NCBI GenBank assembly: GCA_963763325.1
Contig: CAVXOL010000018.1
Coordinates: 347,192-411,191, forward strand
DNA from: JBBECJ01 sp963763325
GTDB taxonomy: Bacteria; Chloroflexota; Chloroflexia; Thermomicrobiales; CFX8
Reading direction: 5' to 3'
DNA length: 64,000 nucleotides
Each line of letters opens with the position of its first letter. Position 1 is the first letter of the stretch. Position numbers and translations under genes: made by a program. Of the stretch, positions 8,748-19,785 are shown piece by piece. Under the pieces are notes generated by a model that saw only the letters and a list, made by a program, of their open reading frames with translations, was not told the DNA's origin and ran no database searches.

Positions 8748-11700
8748 ATGCCGTTCAACGATCCGCTTCCGCCTCCTGTTTCGACGTTTTCAGCGCCGCT
8801 GGCCGTGGTTGATACGCATGCGTTGCGGGCTGCGTTGCGGCTGGTGCTTGCCCCGGGTGACGCGGATGAGGTTGCCAGACGATTGCCAGATGGTGGCGAT
8901 TCTGGCGACCTTCGCGTTGTGGCGCGTGATGCCGTGGGCCGGGCGCGGATGGATCGTTGGCTGGACAGGCTGCCGTGGAGGCGAGACGAGCCTGACGAAC
9001 GGATACTTGGTCCGGCGAGTGGGGTTGGGGCCGAAGCTGCGGTCGCGTTGGCGCTGGGGATTGGACTGCGGCTGGACGGCCGCGACCTCGCGGACGCGCT
9101 GGATGCGCGTGTCGAGCGGGTAGGTGAGTGGCTGGTTGGTGGTCGGCAGGCGCTCGACGAGACGATGCCTGATCCGTGCCGGAAGACGGCCTGGCTGGTT
9201 GGGCGCTATGAGGACCGTTCGTTGGACCCGGACGAGCGGATCGAACTGCTTACACACCTGAACCGTTGTTCGGCCTGCCAGGGCGTTGTCGATCGGTCGC
9301 GGGTCATCGATGCATCGATTGCCGGAGAGTTCTCCCGGCTGCGGGCGGAGATCGCCGATCGGCCGTTGGTGGGCGTTTCGCGGCTGGAGCGGACGCGCAG
9401 GAGCGCGCTGGCTGCCGGCGCGCTCCTGGTAGTCGCGATAGCGCTTGTGGTTGGCGGAGCGGCGTTCAGCCGGCTGGCAGGTGGGTCGAGCGATCCGGCG
9501 CCACTTGTGACCGCTCAGACGCCAGCGGAATACACGGGCTGGCTTGTGACGGCTTTGCGCGATGGTTCGGTCCAGGCACGGCATCTGGCGTCCGGAGACA
9601 TGCGACTGATCTTCGACAGCGACGACCCGATAGGCGGCGTCAGCGCGGACGTGATGCTCTCACCGGGCGGGACGCGGCTGATGACCTATTACGGCGAGTA
9701 TTCACAGTCGTCACGCAGCCGAGTCATCATCAACGCGCTGGATGGCAGTGAGGTTGGCCGGGTCGAGTGGGGTGGCGAGGATGTGATCTTCTACCCGACC
9801 GGCTGGATTGACGAGCGACGGATCCTGGTGCGGGTGTTCCCGATCTACCGGCAGGGTCAAACCGAGGAATCGTTTTCCGAACAGTTTGAACGCGAGAGCC
9901 GGTTGTTGATCGTCGATATCGAGTCGGGTGAGCAGCGCGAGTTCCTGCGTGGGAGCATCGCCCACGGGGTGGCATCGCCAGATGGCCGGTACGTCGCGGT
10001 CGCGCGGGTTCGGGATCGCGACGCACTCGTCTCGGGTAGCAATATCTTCACGATCGAAATCTGGCCGATTGCGGACAACGGGTTGACAGAGTCAGTCGTG
10101 ACCATTCCAGGCTGGGTTGCGAATGGCGCGACGATTGTCTGGGCAGGTGATGGCTCGCGGTTATTCATGACTCAGGTGACCGGCGAAGCGATCGAGGACG
10201 GCGCTGCACAGGCTGAGCGCCGGACGATCCAGAACGCGGAGCCACACGCGCTGGTCGCGATTGGGCTGGATGGCGTGGTGACGGCGTTGACGGACGCCGG
10301 AGGTGACAGCGCCGTCTATCCGATCAGCGCGGCCGCGAACGGGTCGGCGGTCGTGTACCTGCGTGTCGAAGGCGCGAATGTCGTGCCGGCGGTGTCGTAC
10401 TGGCGAGCGGGCGTCGATGGCAGCGCGCCGGAGCAGTTGAGCGGTGAGATTTCGGAAGCCTACGGAGGATCGGGCGTCGTCTGGTCTCCTGACGGCGCGA
10501 CAGTACTGCTCAGCGAGGTGACGGTGCCGTACCTCGATCCGGAATCACCCGGATGGTCACGCTGGGGATCGTCGGCGACTGACGTGATCGCGATCGGCGC
10601 CGGAGGGAGAGCGGACGGTGCTGCTGACGACCTATTCGGTCGGCGACCGGTTGCTGGGATGGTTGCCGGATGAGGCGCTACCTGTACCTGGAAAAGCAGA
10701 CGATCAGACGATTTTCACGGCTCCGGAGGCCGTAGAAGGTGTGCCGGATTCGACGCGGCTGGACGAAGGGAGCGCGGCCAGTAAAGACGGGGCATTCCTG
10801 ACGCTCGCCGACCTCGCAGTCGGGTCGCCCATGGTCTGGCAGACGGACAGCGACGACACCCAGCGGCTGCGCGGCTCAATCGAAGATGCGATCTGGCTGC
10901 CGGGGACGCGTGGGCTGCTGAGTGTGTCAGGGGGGCGTGAGGTGGGCCGGTCGGCCAGCCGACTGTCGGTTCTGGCGTCGACGAACCCGTATGCGCCACT
11001 GGCACTGGAGCCGATTCAGTTTGACCCGATCGAGATTGGGAACGATCGAGAACGCCGCTATGCCGCTCCGCAGGTATCGCCGGATGGGCTGAACTCGTCG
11101 TTCTTCGTCGTTGACCAGTTCCGGCGGTGTTGAGCTCTGGATCGCGAACGCGGGGGGTGGTGTCTCACGGGTGACGACCTGGAGACTGCCGGGGGACAGG
11201 ATTGTCGAGCCGGAGCTGGTGGCTGGCTGGGTTGACGACCGGACGCTCGTGTTTGCCGAGCCGCTCGACTGGACGCGAGGGATGCCGGAAGCAGCAGCAT
11301 TGCGACGGGTGACGGTTGCGGATGACGGCAGCGCGACAGTCGAGGACGTGATCGAACTGGTCGGACGCGGTGATGACAAGGGAATCGTGCTGTGTGAGCT
11401 GGCTTTCAGCATCAACGGCGTTGAGGTTGCCTGGCGGGTACGTCACTACACCGAGCGGACGGCAGATGATGGCCGCTTCGATACGGTCCATCTGGCGCCG
11501 GTGGACGACCTGTCGCGGGATGTCGAGTTGACGAGAGGGTCGCCGGGCGACGGGCTGGCGTGGTCGGGGGATGGTCGGCTGCTGGTGGTTGGGATCAACC
11601 GGGAAGTGATCGTTGCCGATCCGAAGGATCTGTCGATCGAGGTGATCTCCGGGGACCTGTCGGCGTCGCATCCGTTGTGGGTTGGTGAGGATGAGATCTG

Positions 11701-11749
11701 GTTCTCGGCGGGAGATGAGGAGCAGGTGATGCGGGTGCGAGTGCGGTAG
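8748..11749 (+). CDS. Membrane protein with zinc-finger-like N-terminus and beta-propeller repeats, two frameshifts
   Basis: The N-terminal cytoplasmic part has a region around residues 145-195 ending in HLNRCSACQ, which matches the H-x3-C-x2-C of anti-sigma zinc-finger (zf-HC2) domains. One membrane helix follows (ALAAGALLVVAIALVVGGAAF). The long extracellular part has TolB/WD40-like blade motifs (DVMLSPGGTRLMTYY, HGVASPDGRYVAVA, VVWSPDGATVLLSE, GLAWSGDGRLLVVG). Reading breaks near 10605 and near 11112. After both corrections the protein is about 1000 residues. The layout suggests an anti-sigma-like or signal-sensing membrane protein, but no sigma factor gene is adjacent, so the role is inferred only. 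Confidence 0.65.
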
Positions 11750-11849
11750 CCCCCACTCACTCGCCGTGAGAACGAATCGTATCTCTACGCGGTTGCCAGA
11801 ATCCGTCATACAATGCGCCCCTATTCGGCTAACAGCGAGGAGGGGCGAG

Positions 11850-13768
11850 ATGGACGGATGGCGTGAGCGGCCGGAGTCTGCGGCGGAACATGGGGTGCTG
11901 GTCGCCAGCGATGTGATGGTGGCGATGCGGGACGGGGTGCGGCTGGCAACCGACCTGTTCCTGCCGGCGCATGCAGGTGCAGCCCACGAGCGGGTCGACG
12001 GGCAGTTCCCGGTCATCCTGATCCGGACGCCGTACAACAAGCGCTCCGACATGTCGCGGCAACTTGGGGAGTACTTCGCGCGGCGCGGGTACGTAATGGC
12101 GATCCAGGACTGCCGTGGGCGTTACAGCTCCGAAGGGACGTTCTACTTCCTGACGCAGGAAGCCGAGGACGGCTACGACGCGGTCGAGTGGTGCGGGACG
12201 CAGCCGTGGTCGGACGGCAAGGTCGGGATGATGGGAACGTCGTATCTCGGCTGGACGCAGATGGCTGCGGCAGTCATGAACCCGCCACACCTGTCGACGA
12301 TGGTCATTAATCAGGCGGGGGCGAACGCCTACTCGTCGTCGGTACGGCACAACGGCGCGATGGAGTTGCGCTTCCTGGCCTGGGCGTTCATGGAGGCGGG
12401 AACACCGCCGGTCGGGAACAACGACCCGGAACTGGCGGCGGCGCTTGGCAAAGTGTCGTCGTCGGACTGGTTGCGGAACCTGCCGTTGCGGCCGGGGCTA
12501 TCGCCGCTGGCGCAGGTGCCGTCGATCGAGCGCTGGGCGTTGGACCTCTACACGCGGGGGGACTACGGCGAGTACTGGGAGCATCCGGGGTTCAACTTCG
12601 CGAAGTTCTGGGACCAGCACTCGGATATCCCGATGCTGCTGTGTGGGGCGTGGTACGACTCGTACACGCGGGCGACGATCGAGAACTTCGTCGGGTTGAC
12701 CGAGCGCAAGCAGGGACCGGTCCATTTGCTGATGGGGCCGTGGACGCACGGCGGGCAGACGGTCGATCAGACATTCTCTGGTGATATCGAGTACGGGCCG
12801 ACGGCGTCGGTAGCGGGGAACCTGGCAAAAAACTTCGATCATCTGCACCTGCACTGGTTCGACCACTGGCTGAAGGGGATCGACAACGGAGTCGATCGCG
12901 AGGACCCGGTGCGGTACTTCGTGATGGGGACCGGCGACGGGACACGTTCTCGCGAGGGACGGCTGTTCCGAGGCGGCGAGTGGAAATCGGCGAAGGAGTT
13001 CCCGCTGCCGGAGACGGTCGAGACGGCCCTGTATCTACAACCGAACGGTGGGCTGAGCCGCGAGAAGGCGGGACGTGCGGGAGGCCAACACATCATTCCG
13101 CTACGATCCGGACAACCCGGTCCCGACGATCGGTGGGAACATCTCGTCGCTGTCGGACTTTTACCCGGTGCCGGACGAGATCGCGGCGCGGCTGCCGAAC
13201 GAGATGCGCTGGGGGTCGATTGTGACGGTCGGCGGGCAGGACCAGCGGACGACGCCGAAGACGCTCGGAGCGGAGCCACCGTACCTGCCGCTGGCAGCGC
13301 GTGACGATGTTGTGGTCTTTCAGACGCCGCCGCTGGCCAAGGACATCGAGGTCGTCGGGCCGATCTCGGCGACGCTGTACGTGTCGTCGTCTGCGCCGGA
13401 TACGGACTTCACGGTCAAGATCGTCGATGTCTTCCCGCCGTCGCGGGACTTCCCGCATGGGCTACGCGGTGAACATCTCCGACTCGATCTTCCGCTGCCG
13501 CTATCGCAACGACTTCGCGAAGCCGGAGATGATGAAGCCGGGCGAGGTCTACGAGATCACGATCCCGATGTACGGGACGGGTGCGGTGTTCGGGAAGGGA
13601 CATCGGATCCGGGTCGACATCTCGTCGAGCAACTTCCCGCGCTTCGACACGAACCCGAACACCGGCGAGCCGATTGGGCGGCATCACCGGACGCATGTGG
13701 CGGACAACACGATCCACCACGACGCAGTGCGGGCGTCGAAGGTGGTGTTGCCGGTGACACGTTCATAG
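11850..13768 (+). CDS. CocE/NonD family (X-Pro dipeptidyl-peptidase-like) hydrolase, two frameshifts
   Basis: Alpha/beta-hydrolase of the CocE/X-prolyl peptidase class. The N-terminal catalytic core has the nucleophile elbow GTSYLGW (S131). GPWTHGG carries the likely catalytic His, and HWFDHWLKG is a family signature. The C-terminal jelly-roll domain is recognisable (SATLYVSSSAPDTDFTVKI, GEVYEITIPMYGTGAVFGKG, RVDISSSNFPRFDTNPN). Frame changes occur near 13070 and near 13455. With both corrected the length is about 639 residues, normal for the family. ATG 11850 follows GCGAGGAGGGG. The natural ester or amide substrate is unknown. Confidence 0.85.
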
Positions 13769-13778
13769 GAATCCATGG

Positions 13779-13812
13779 ATGCGGGGGAGGCGGAGGCGTC
13801 TCCCGCATTTTC
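13779..13812 (+). terminator. Terminator after the CocE-type gene
   Basis: Stem ATGCGGGGGA / TCTCCCGCAT (one G-U pair) followed by TTTTCGG, 10 bp after the hydrolase stop. Confidence 0.55.
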
Positions 13813-14570
13813 GGAAAAGCGACAGGCGCGTAGGGACGGGTGGGGCCGTGAATGGCCAGGTGAGTCATCAGGCAGACGCTGAGCGATGTCAGCGGCGGCG
13901 CGAGTGCCGTGGATTTCACGTTCGCAAGGGCAGGATCCTGCCGGGGAATGAGTGCTGCTGCGAACATGCAGCTTATCAGCCTAATGTGTTGACCCAGACA
14001 ACTTCGGCCTAGCACGTTCCAGCCAGTTGCGATGCGATTGCCGCAGCCTGAGCACCAGATGTCTAATGTGCGGTTAAGCACAGGACCACGCGTCCGCGTG
14101 TGCCGATGATCTGAGGCGGCCTCGCTGGGATGACCGTTGCGCATCTCCGTCATCGTGTCGGTATCGACTACAAATTAGTGGAGGCGCGCGACCGGTTGGG
14201 TGGGTGGATCCTCTCTGCCGCATGTCTCCTGACCGAGCCAAAACAGCAGGAATCCGGCGTGTTGAGGGGAATCCCAACCGCTGGCGTCCAACTTGCGAGG
14301 CTCTTTCTGGGGCCACATTCGAGCGACGGTCAGTTCAGACCGCATCAGTTGTCACCGTGCGCAGGTAGTGATAGTGAATGTGGTGCCCCAATCTGTCATC
14401 CCAATGGCGTCGACGTGGGACGCGGAATCGACGACACGGTATCCGCGACGAATTGAAGGCCCGGCGCGACACGACGTTGGCTGGAATTCAGCCCGTCTGA
14501 TCCCTCCACCACGACTCCGCTCAGGTTGCCACGAGACGGTACAGCACGTTCTACGGACAGGAGAGCGTGC
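13813..14570. other. Gene-poor stretch, mostly without recognisable content
   Basis: About 760 bp between the CocE terminator and the SRPBCC gene. Apart from the short FAD-protein fragment listed separately, no reading frame on either strand gives a recognisable protein, and codon composition looks random. It opens the degraded zone that runs to about 19.4 kb. Confidence 0.5.
14130..14225 (+). pseudogene. Fragment of a flavin amine-oxidase-like N-terminus
   Basis: A 30-residue stretch reading RVGIDYKLVEARDRLGGWI matches the end of the FAD-binding beta-alpha-beta unit of flavin amine oxidases, where the second strand ends in a Glu and is followed by R-x-R-x-GG. The preceding GxGxxG half and everything after it are not readable, so only a scrap remains. 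The match is short and could be chance. Confidence 0.3.
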
Positions 14571-15652
14571 ATGAACGCTACGAGCAGCGGTCCTTCACCG
14601 ACAGACCCGGTCTATTATGGCAACGTGCCGGACGACCGGATTCTGGATCCACGTGATCAATGCCGGAGATGGCAACAGACGCTGGCAGCCGGTCGAAGTG
14701 GCGGCAGCGGGAGTGCCATCAACTGACCGGGTTGATCGAGGCTTAGACAACACCGAAGATCTGTCAGGGTCTTAGTTGGTTGAGCATTGGTCTGGGGGTG
14801 GCCCAGTTACTCGCACCCGGCGCTGTCAACCGCATGATCGGCGTGCAGGACACCGATCGGAGCCGGGCGATTCAGCGGCTCGTCGGTATACGCGAAATTG
14901 GCGCCGGCATCGGCATTCTGTCGAGCGAGCGCCCGGTGCCGTGGCTGTGGAGCCGCGTTGCCGGGGATATGATGGACATCACCCTGCTGGCCGCCGCGAT
15001 GAATTCGGACGATAACGATACCGATCGCGTCGCTGGCGCGATTGCTGCCGTGTTCGGCATCAGTGCGCTCGACTATCTCACCAGCGACCGTTTTACTCGC
15101 TACTCGGATCTGACCCAGAACAGTCCATTTGCCGAGACCCCCGAGGTCCGCAAATACATCACCGTCAACCGTCCGGTCGAGGAGGTCTACAATTTCTGGC
15201 ACGACTTCCGGAATCTGCCGCGCTTCATGCCCTATCTCGAATCGGTCGAAATGACAGGCGCCCGCAGTTCGTACTGGGTCGCGAAGGCACCGTTTGGCAG
15301 GACGATCGAGTGGGACGCCGAGACGACGCTCGATTCGCACAACGAAGAAATCGCGTGGCGCTCGTTGCCGGGTGATGACATCGAGAACGCCGGTACCGTC
15401 CGCTTCATTCCAGCCCCTGGCAACCGTGGCACTGAGGTCCACGTTGACATGACCTACTCGATTCCGGGCGGCACCGTCGTCGCCAGGCTCGCGAAGCTCT
15501 TCCCCGAGAACCCGATCGCGAGGTCTACGACGATCTGCGCGCCTTCAAGCAGGTGATGGAGGTCGGTGAGGTCGTCCTTTCGGAGGCGGTGGCCGGTGGC
15601 AGTCGCATCAAGCAGCACCCCGCCCCAGCCTCCCGAGCGAAGCCACGCATAG
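14571..15652 (+). pseudogene. SRPBCC (cyclase/dehydrase-like) membrane-associated protein, frameshifted
   Basis: A clear start (ATG 14571 behind AGGAG at 14558-14562) opens a frame that is lost near 14665 and again near 14757. From 14780 a long frame gives a hydrophobic, Gly-rich N-terminal domain (SIGLGVAQLLAPGAVNRMIG, then DITLLAAAMNSD). A START-like SRPBCC domain follows, with VNRPVEEVYNFWHDFRNLPR, MPYLESVEMTG and FIPAPGNRGTEVHVDMTY. A break near 15517 leads to DLRAFKQVMEVGEV and, after one surplus C near 15622, to a typical ending HPAQPPERSHA. Proteins of this make-up are usually described as cyclase/dehydrase-like with no proven reaction. It sits just upstream of the alcohol dehydrogenase and may have shared its transcript. 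Confidence 0.6.
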
Positions 15653-15700
15653 CGCCGTTCTACCGTATCGATCCGTCTGCCCGGAGGGAGTACCGTTGCA

Positions 15701-16909
15701 GTGAAAGCGAATCTCTGGCTCAGCAAGAACAACGTCCAGGTCGAGAACGTTCCCGATCCGAAGATCCTCAATTCGCGCGACGCGATCGTCAAGATCAGCT
15801 CGACCGCGATCTGCGGCTCGGATCTGCACCTGTTCAACGGATACATTCCCACCGATGATGAAGGGCGACATCCTCGGCCACGAATTCATGGGCGAGGTCG
15901 TCGAGGTCGGCCCGAGCGTCAAGAACCTCAAGGTCGGCGACCGCGTCGTCGTGCCGTTCCCGATCGCCTGCGGCGATTGCTTGCGCCTGCAAGCGCGGGC
16001 TGTACTCGCTCTGCGAGAACTCCAATCCCGAACGCCTGGATGGCCGAGAAGATGTGGGGCCATTCGCCGGCCGGCATCTTCGGCTACTCGCACCTGACTG
16101 GCGGCTACGCCGGCGGGCAGGCGGAGTACGCCCGCGTGCCGTTCGCGGACGTCGGGCCGCATCAAGGTGCCGGACGGACTGACCGACGAGCAGGTGCTCT
16201 TCCTCTCCGACATCTTCCCGACCGGCTACATGGGCGCGGAGATGTGCGACATCAAGCCAGGCGACGTGATCGCGGTCTGGGGCTGCGGGCCGGTCGGGCC
16301 AGTTCGCGATCAAGAGCGCCTTCCTGCTCGGCGCCGAGCGGGTGATCGCGATCGATCGCTTCGCCTACCGGCTGACGCATGGCGCGCGACGAAGGCCGGC
16401 GCGGAGACGATCAATTACGAACGAGGTCAGACGTCCTCGAAGCGCTGAAGGAGATGACCGGCGGGCGCGGACCGGACGCCTGCATCGACGCGGTCGGGAT
16501 GGAAGCGCACGCGCCACGGCGTCGATGTACGCCTACGACCGGACCAAGCAGATGATGCGCATGGAGACCGACCGGCCGATCGCACTGCGCGAGGCGATCA
16601 TGGCCTGCCGGAACGGCGGCATCGTCTCGGTGATCGGCGTCTACGGCGGCTTCATCGACAAGTTCCCGATGGGCGTCGGTCGATGAACCGCTCGCTCACG
16701 ATCAAGAGCGGGCCAGGCGCCACGTGCAGCGCTACATGAAGCCGCTGCTCGAGCGCATCAAGAACGGCGAGATCGACCCGAGCTTCGTCGATCACCCACC
16801 GACTGCGCGCTGGACGAGGCTCCGGAGGGCTACGAGATCTTCCTGCGACAAGCAGGACGAGTGCGTGAAGATCGTCCTCAAGCCCTACCAGGACTCCTAC
16901 CACGCCTGA
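15701..16909 (+). pseudogene. Zinc-dependent alcohol dehydrogenase, glutathione-independent formaldehyde-dehydrogenase type, heavily frameshifted
   Basis: GTG start at 15701 behind GGAGGGAG. Joining the frames gives a near-complete medium-chain zinc alcohol dehydrogenase. It has the catalytic zinc Cys in ICGSDLHLFNG, then GHEFMGEVVEVG, a structural-zinc Cys cluster (ACGDC..CKRGLYSLCENSNPN) and the type-specific MWGHSPAGIFGYSHLTGGYA with GGQAEYARVP. The nucleotide-binding AVWGCGPVGQFA is followed by CRNGGIVSVIGVYGGFIDKFP and the end KIVLKPYQDSYHA. The insertion around KMWG..GYSH is typical of glutathione-independent formaldehyde dehydrogenases. Ten or more single-base indels (for example near 15853, 16027, 16160 and 16300, mostly surplus bases) break the frame. 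Amino-acid identity to the family pattern looks undisturbed between them. Confidence 0.75.
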
Positions 16910-17040
16910 CGGCGAGAACACGGTGGCGTACGGGTCGGAATGTGCAATGAGTCCCATGATAGGATCTGGATGACGGCACTTCAACTGCGGGGAGAGGCTG
17001 CTCCAGCATTCAACCCAGACGGCAGAGGGATGTACCGCTA

Positions 17041-18190
17041 CGCCCGATCATGCAACCCCGCCGGTCAAGCAACAACAGGCACGATCGCTGGCGACCGAGC
17101 AGCCAACGGGACGTCTCGAACTCGTCGCGACGTTCGATGGGGCCATGCCGACGGGTGTGAGCGTCTCGCACACGGGGCGCATCTTCGTCAATTACCCCAA
17201 GTGGGGCGACGAAGTACCGGCTCACGGTGGCTGGAGCTGGTCGGCGGTGACGGCGGTGCCGTACCCGAACGAGGCCGACGAACCGGCACCGACCGAGCGA
17301 TGCGGACCCGGCTGCCCTGGTGTCGGTGCAGAGCGTCGTCGTGGACCCGGGCAACCGGCTCGTGGATCCTCGACACCGGCAGCCCGATGTTCCGACCAAC
17401 CAAGTACGGGCGGGCCCAAGCTGGTCTCCGTCGATCTGGCGACCGATCGAGGTCGTCGCAGACGATTCTTCTTCGACCAGGACGTGGCGCTTCCGACCAG
17501 CTACGTCAACGACGTGCGCTTCGACCTGCGCAGCGGCGACGGCCGGCTTCGCCTACATCACGGACTCCTCCGATCAGGGGCCGAACGGGATCATCGTCGT
17601 CGACCTCGGCAGCGGGCGAGGCGTGGCGGAAGCTGCACGACCACCCCGGCACGAAGGCCGCTTCGCCTGGCCGAAATGGTGCCGATGGCCGAAGGACGGG
17701 TGTTCCGGAGCGCAGTCCCGGCGAGTCGACGAAGCAGGTCGGCATGGGGTCGGACGGCATTGCGATCTCCATGACGGTGAGCGGCTCTGGTAATGCCCCT
17801 TGATGAGCCGCCGGCTGGTACACCGTGGCCACATCCGCCCTTCGGGACCGCACACTCGACCGATGAGGACGTGGCGTCGACGGTGACCGATGAAGGCGAT
17901 AAGGGCGGGGCCGCCGACGGCCTGGAAACCGACGACCGGCGGCAGGATCTACGCCACCAACTGGGAGCACAACGCGATCACGCGGCGCCAGCCCGACGGA
18001 TCGATGCAGACGCTTGTCCACGACGCGCGGATGCTGTGGCCGGACACGATGTCGGTCGCCGCCGATCGGCTACCTTTACTTCACAGCCAATCAGCTGCAC
18101 CGCCAGGCTCGCTACAACGCTGGCCAGGATCTCAGGCAACGCCCGTACGCGCTTTTCCGGGTCCGAATCGACAGCCAGCCTTTCACGTCG
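17041..18190 (+). pseudogene. Major royal jelly protein/Yellow-family beta-propeller, heavily frameshifted
   Basis: Frame pieces line up in the order of the bacterial royal-jelly/Yellow family: TFDGAMPTGVSVSHTGRIF and VNYPKWGDEVP, then SVQSVVVDPGNRLWILDTGS, PKLVSVDLATD, FFDQDVALPTSYVNDVRFDL, AYITDSSDQGPNGIIVVDL, WRKLHDHP, GSDGIA, RIYATNWEHNAITRRQPDG, then MLWPDTMSVAADG and YLYFTANQLHRQARYN. The whole propeller is represented, but around ten single-base indels interrupt it. Start and stop cannot be fixed; the limits given are the recognisable span. Some family members act as dopachrome-tautomerase-like or lactonase-like enzymes, but the bacterial role is unclear. It lies about 130 bp after the alcohol dehydrogenase. 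Confidence 0.65.
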
Positions 18191-18332
18191 GTGTTCGTGG
18201 CCAAGAGCGAAGCAGAAGGTCAACGGCCTGTTACGCAGCTGCCCATGGTCACTCGCGTCTTCTCGGCGCGCGGAGATCGATGGAGACGGTGGTTGAGTCG
18301 GTGCCCCGTGCTGGAGTCGCCTCGGAGGGTGG

Positions 18333-19117
18333 ATGCCAGACTGGCTGGAACAGACACTTGGCGCGCTGTTGATGATTGCTGTGCTGATCGATGTCTTCCT
18401 GACGGTGCTCTATGAGCGGAGCCGGATGGGCGTTATCAGCTTCTACAGCGCACGGGCGGTCTGGCGCGTGTTCTACGGCGTGGCGTCTCTCTTCGAGCGT
18501 CACCGTGGAGCAATCATGTCTTACTGTGGACCTGCCATCCTGGTGGTGGGCCTGCTCGTCTGGGTGATGCTGCTAACGATCGGTGCGGGGCTGGTTATTC
18601 ACCCGGCGTGGTGCCACGGACAACGGCGGGAGCCGGGATACCGCCGATGATCTCGTCGCGATAGTTCGCCGGCGAAGCTGTATCTCGATCCCGCTCTGTA
18701 TGGATACAGTCATATGAGGTGGTGTACAAGAGTTGCAACATCCCAAACGTAATCCAGTCGTTCCATGCTGTTTGTGTATCCGCGTAGATCACGACATCTC
18801 GTCCTGAGACGTAGCCACTGATTCGGGATAATGGGCTGATTCAGGCTCAAAAAGGTGGGTGTCGTCGCCGCACCGGATGCTGCGTCGGTCGAGGCGTGGC
18901 GACATCGATATCAATTGGCCAGGCAACGGCCGCGGTGGCAGGCATCAGGACGCTGGAGGATGAGGAGGCTGGGGTTGCCGAATACATCCGGCTGCGGTCA
19001 CAATGGAGCCCCTACATCACCACGCTGGCGCCGGTGATGGCGTACTCCCCGGCAGACATCGACCCAGTGCTTGCCAGGCCAACTGAGGTGGCTCCGTACG
19101 CAACTAGTCGTCAGTAG
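18333..19117 (+). pseudogene. Two-pore-type ion channel protein with central part missing
   Basis: The first 90 residues (MPDWLEQTLGALLMIAVLID with VFLTVLYERSRMG, then GPAILVVGLLVWVMLLTIGA) form the N-terminal membrane helices of a bacterial two-transmembrane potassium-channel-like family, ending at LVIHP. The frame then degenerates. From about 18896 the text GIRTLEDEEAGVAEYIRLRS and QWSPYITTLAPVMAYSPADI gives the cytoplasmic C-terminal tail of the same family. The pore loop and second helix that should lie between them are not readable. The span is about 785 bp against roughly 1.1 kb expected, so several hundred bases are lost or scrambled. It is a non-functional remnant unless the assembly is wrong. 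Confidence 0.55.
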
Positions 19118-19129
19118 ATGCTTCCCAAC

Positions 19130-19300
19130 GCCTGGACTTGCCCCGGTTTGGTGGACAGTTCGACATGAGGCGACCAGCCTGATGGTGGACATGGCCTCGG
19201 TTAATGCGCCGGGACTCTGGTAACCCCGGGCGGAGTGCAGGTCTCTCTGGTTGTAGAACCGATCGATCCAGTCGAAGAGCACGCGGCGTGGTGCCTGTCG
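19130..19300 (-). mobile_element. IS3-type transposase C-terminal remnant
   Basis: The minus strand encodes VLFDWIDRFYNQRDLHSARG followed by YQSPGALTE, the last part of the rve integrase core of IS3-family transposases (usual text FDYIExFYNxxRxHSaLGYxSP). Only about 50 residues remain. About 80 bp downstream the minus strand reads TGTCCACCAAACCGGGGCAA, which resembles an IS3-group terminal repeat (TGTCCA start). No partner end was found, so it is a fragment. It closes the degraded zone on its right side. Confidence 0.6.
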
Positions 19301-19462
19301 GCTGGCCGCGGGTGGCGGTCGATCAACTCCGGCCTGGGACGCGCACCAGCCAGCCAACCTGCCGCTGAAAGTGACACTGATGCATTGGGCTTGGCCCCCG
19401 GTCGGACTGCTAACACCATGGCCAACGGTGGATTGCTCGTCATTGATTAGATCGACAGGAAA

Positions 19463-19482
19463 GAGCCGGGAATTCCCGGCTC
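19463..19482 (-). terminator. Terminator after the amphi-Trp gene
   Basis: Perfect 20-bp palindrome (GAGCCGGG/AATT/CCCGGCTC) followed on the minus strand by TTTCC, 19 bp beyond the stop of the minus-strand gene. Confidence 0.6.
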
Positions 19483-19501
19483 ATTTCACAGCTTTGCCGC
19501 T

Positions 19502-19726
19502 TCAGTCCAGCTTCCACTTGATCTGGAACTCGATCTCTTCCTCCGTGCCTTCGCGCTCGTGCTCGATGTTGTAGACGGCCCGGACCGGCACGTAGATGCG
19601 CTCACCGGCGATCATGATCTCGAATTGCTTGCCCTGCTCCAGCGCATCGGCCAGCCGTCGCAGCTTGTCGATGAAGTCCGGAAGCGGATAGTCCTTCTCA
19701 ACGTCACGTTCAGGTTTGGCGCTCAT
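19502..19726 (-). CDS. Amphi-Trp domain protein
   Basis: A 74-residue protein starting MSAKPERDVEKDYPLP (ATG 19726 behind AAGGGGA). A helix of the type FIDKLRRLADALEQGKQFEI is followed by beta strands IMIAGERIYVPVRAVYNIEH and EEEIEFQIKWKLD. The pattern of helix, then a strand pair, then a closing amphipathic strand with the xxKWxL ending, fits the amphi-Trp small-domain family. Its biochemical role is unknown. Long upstream start options exist but lack ribosome sites. It lies 60 bp downstream of parB on the same strand and could be read from the parA promoter. Confidence 0.7.
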   Translation of the reverse strand: MSAKPERDVEKDYPLPDFIDKLRRLADALEQGKQFEIMIAGERIYVPVRAVYNIEHEREGTEEEIEFQIKWKLD

Positions 19727-19785
19727 GAGTTCCCCTTTCGGTGTATCGAACATCGTACAACGCTGGATACGCTGATCCTGCATCC

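Noticed and set aside
13557..14153. Minus-strand open frame across the CocE gene end and the following gap
   Set aside because: Low-complexity Pro/Ser/Arg text, no recognisable motif, and it overlaps a real gene.
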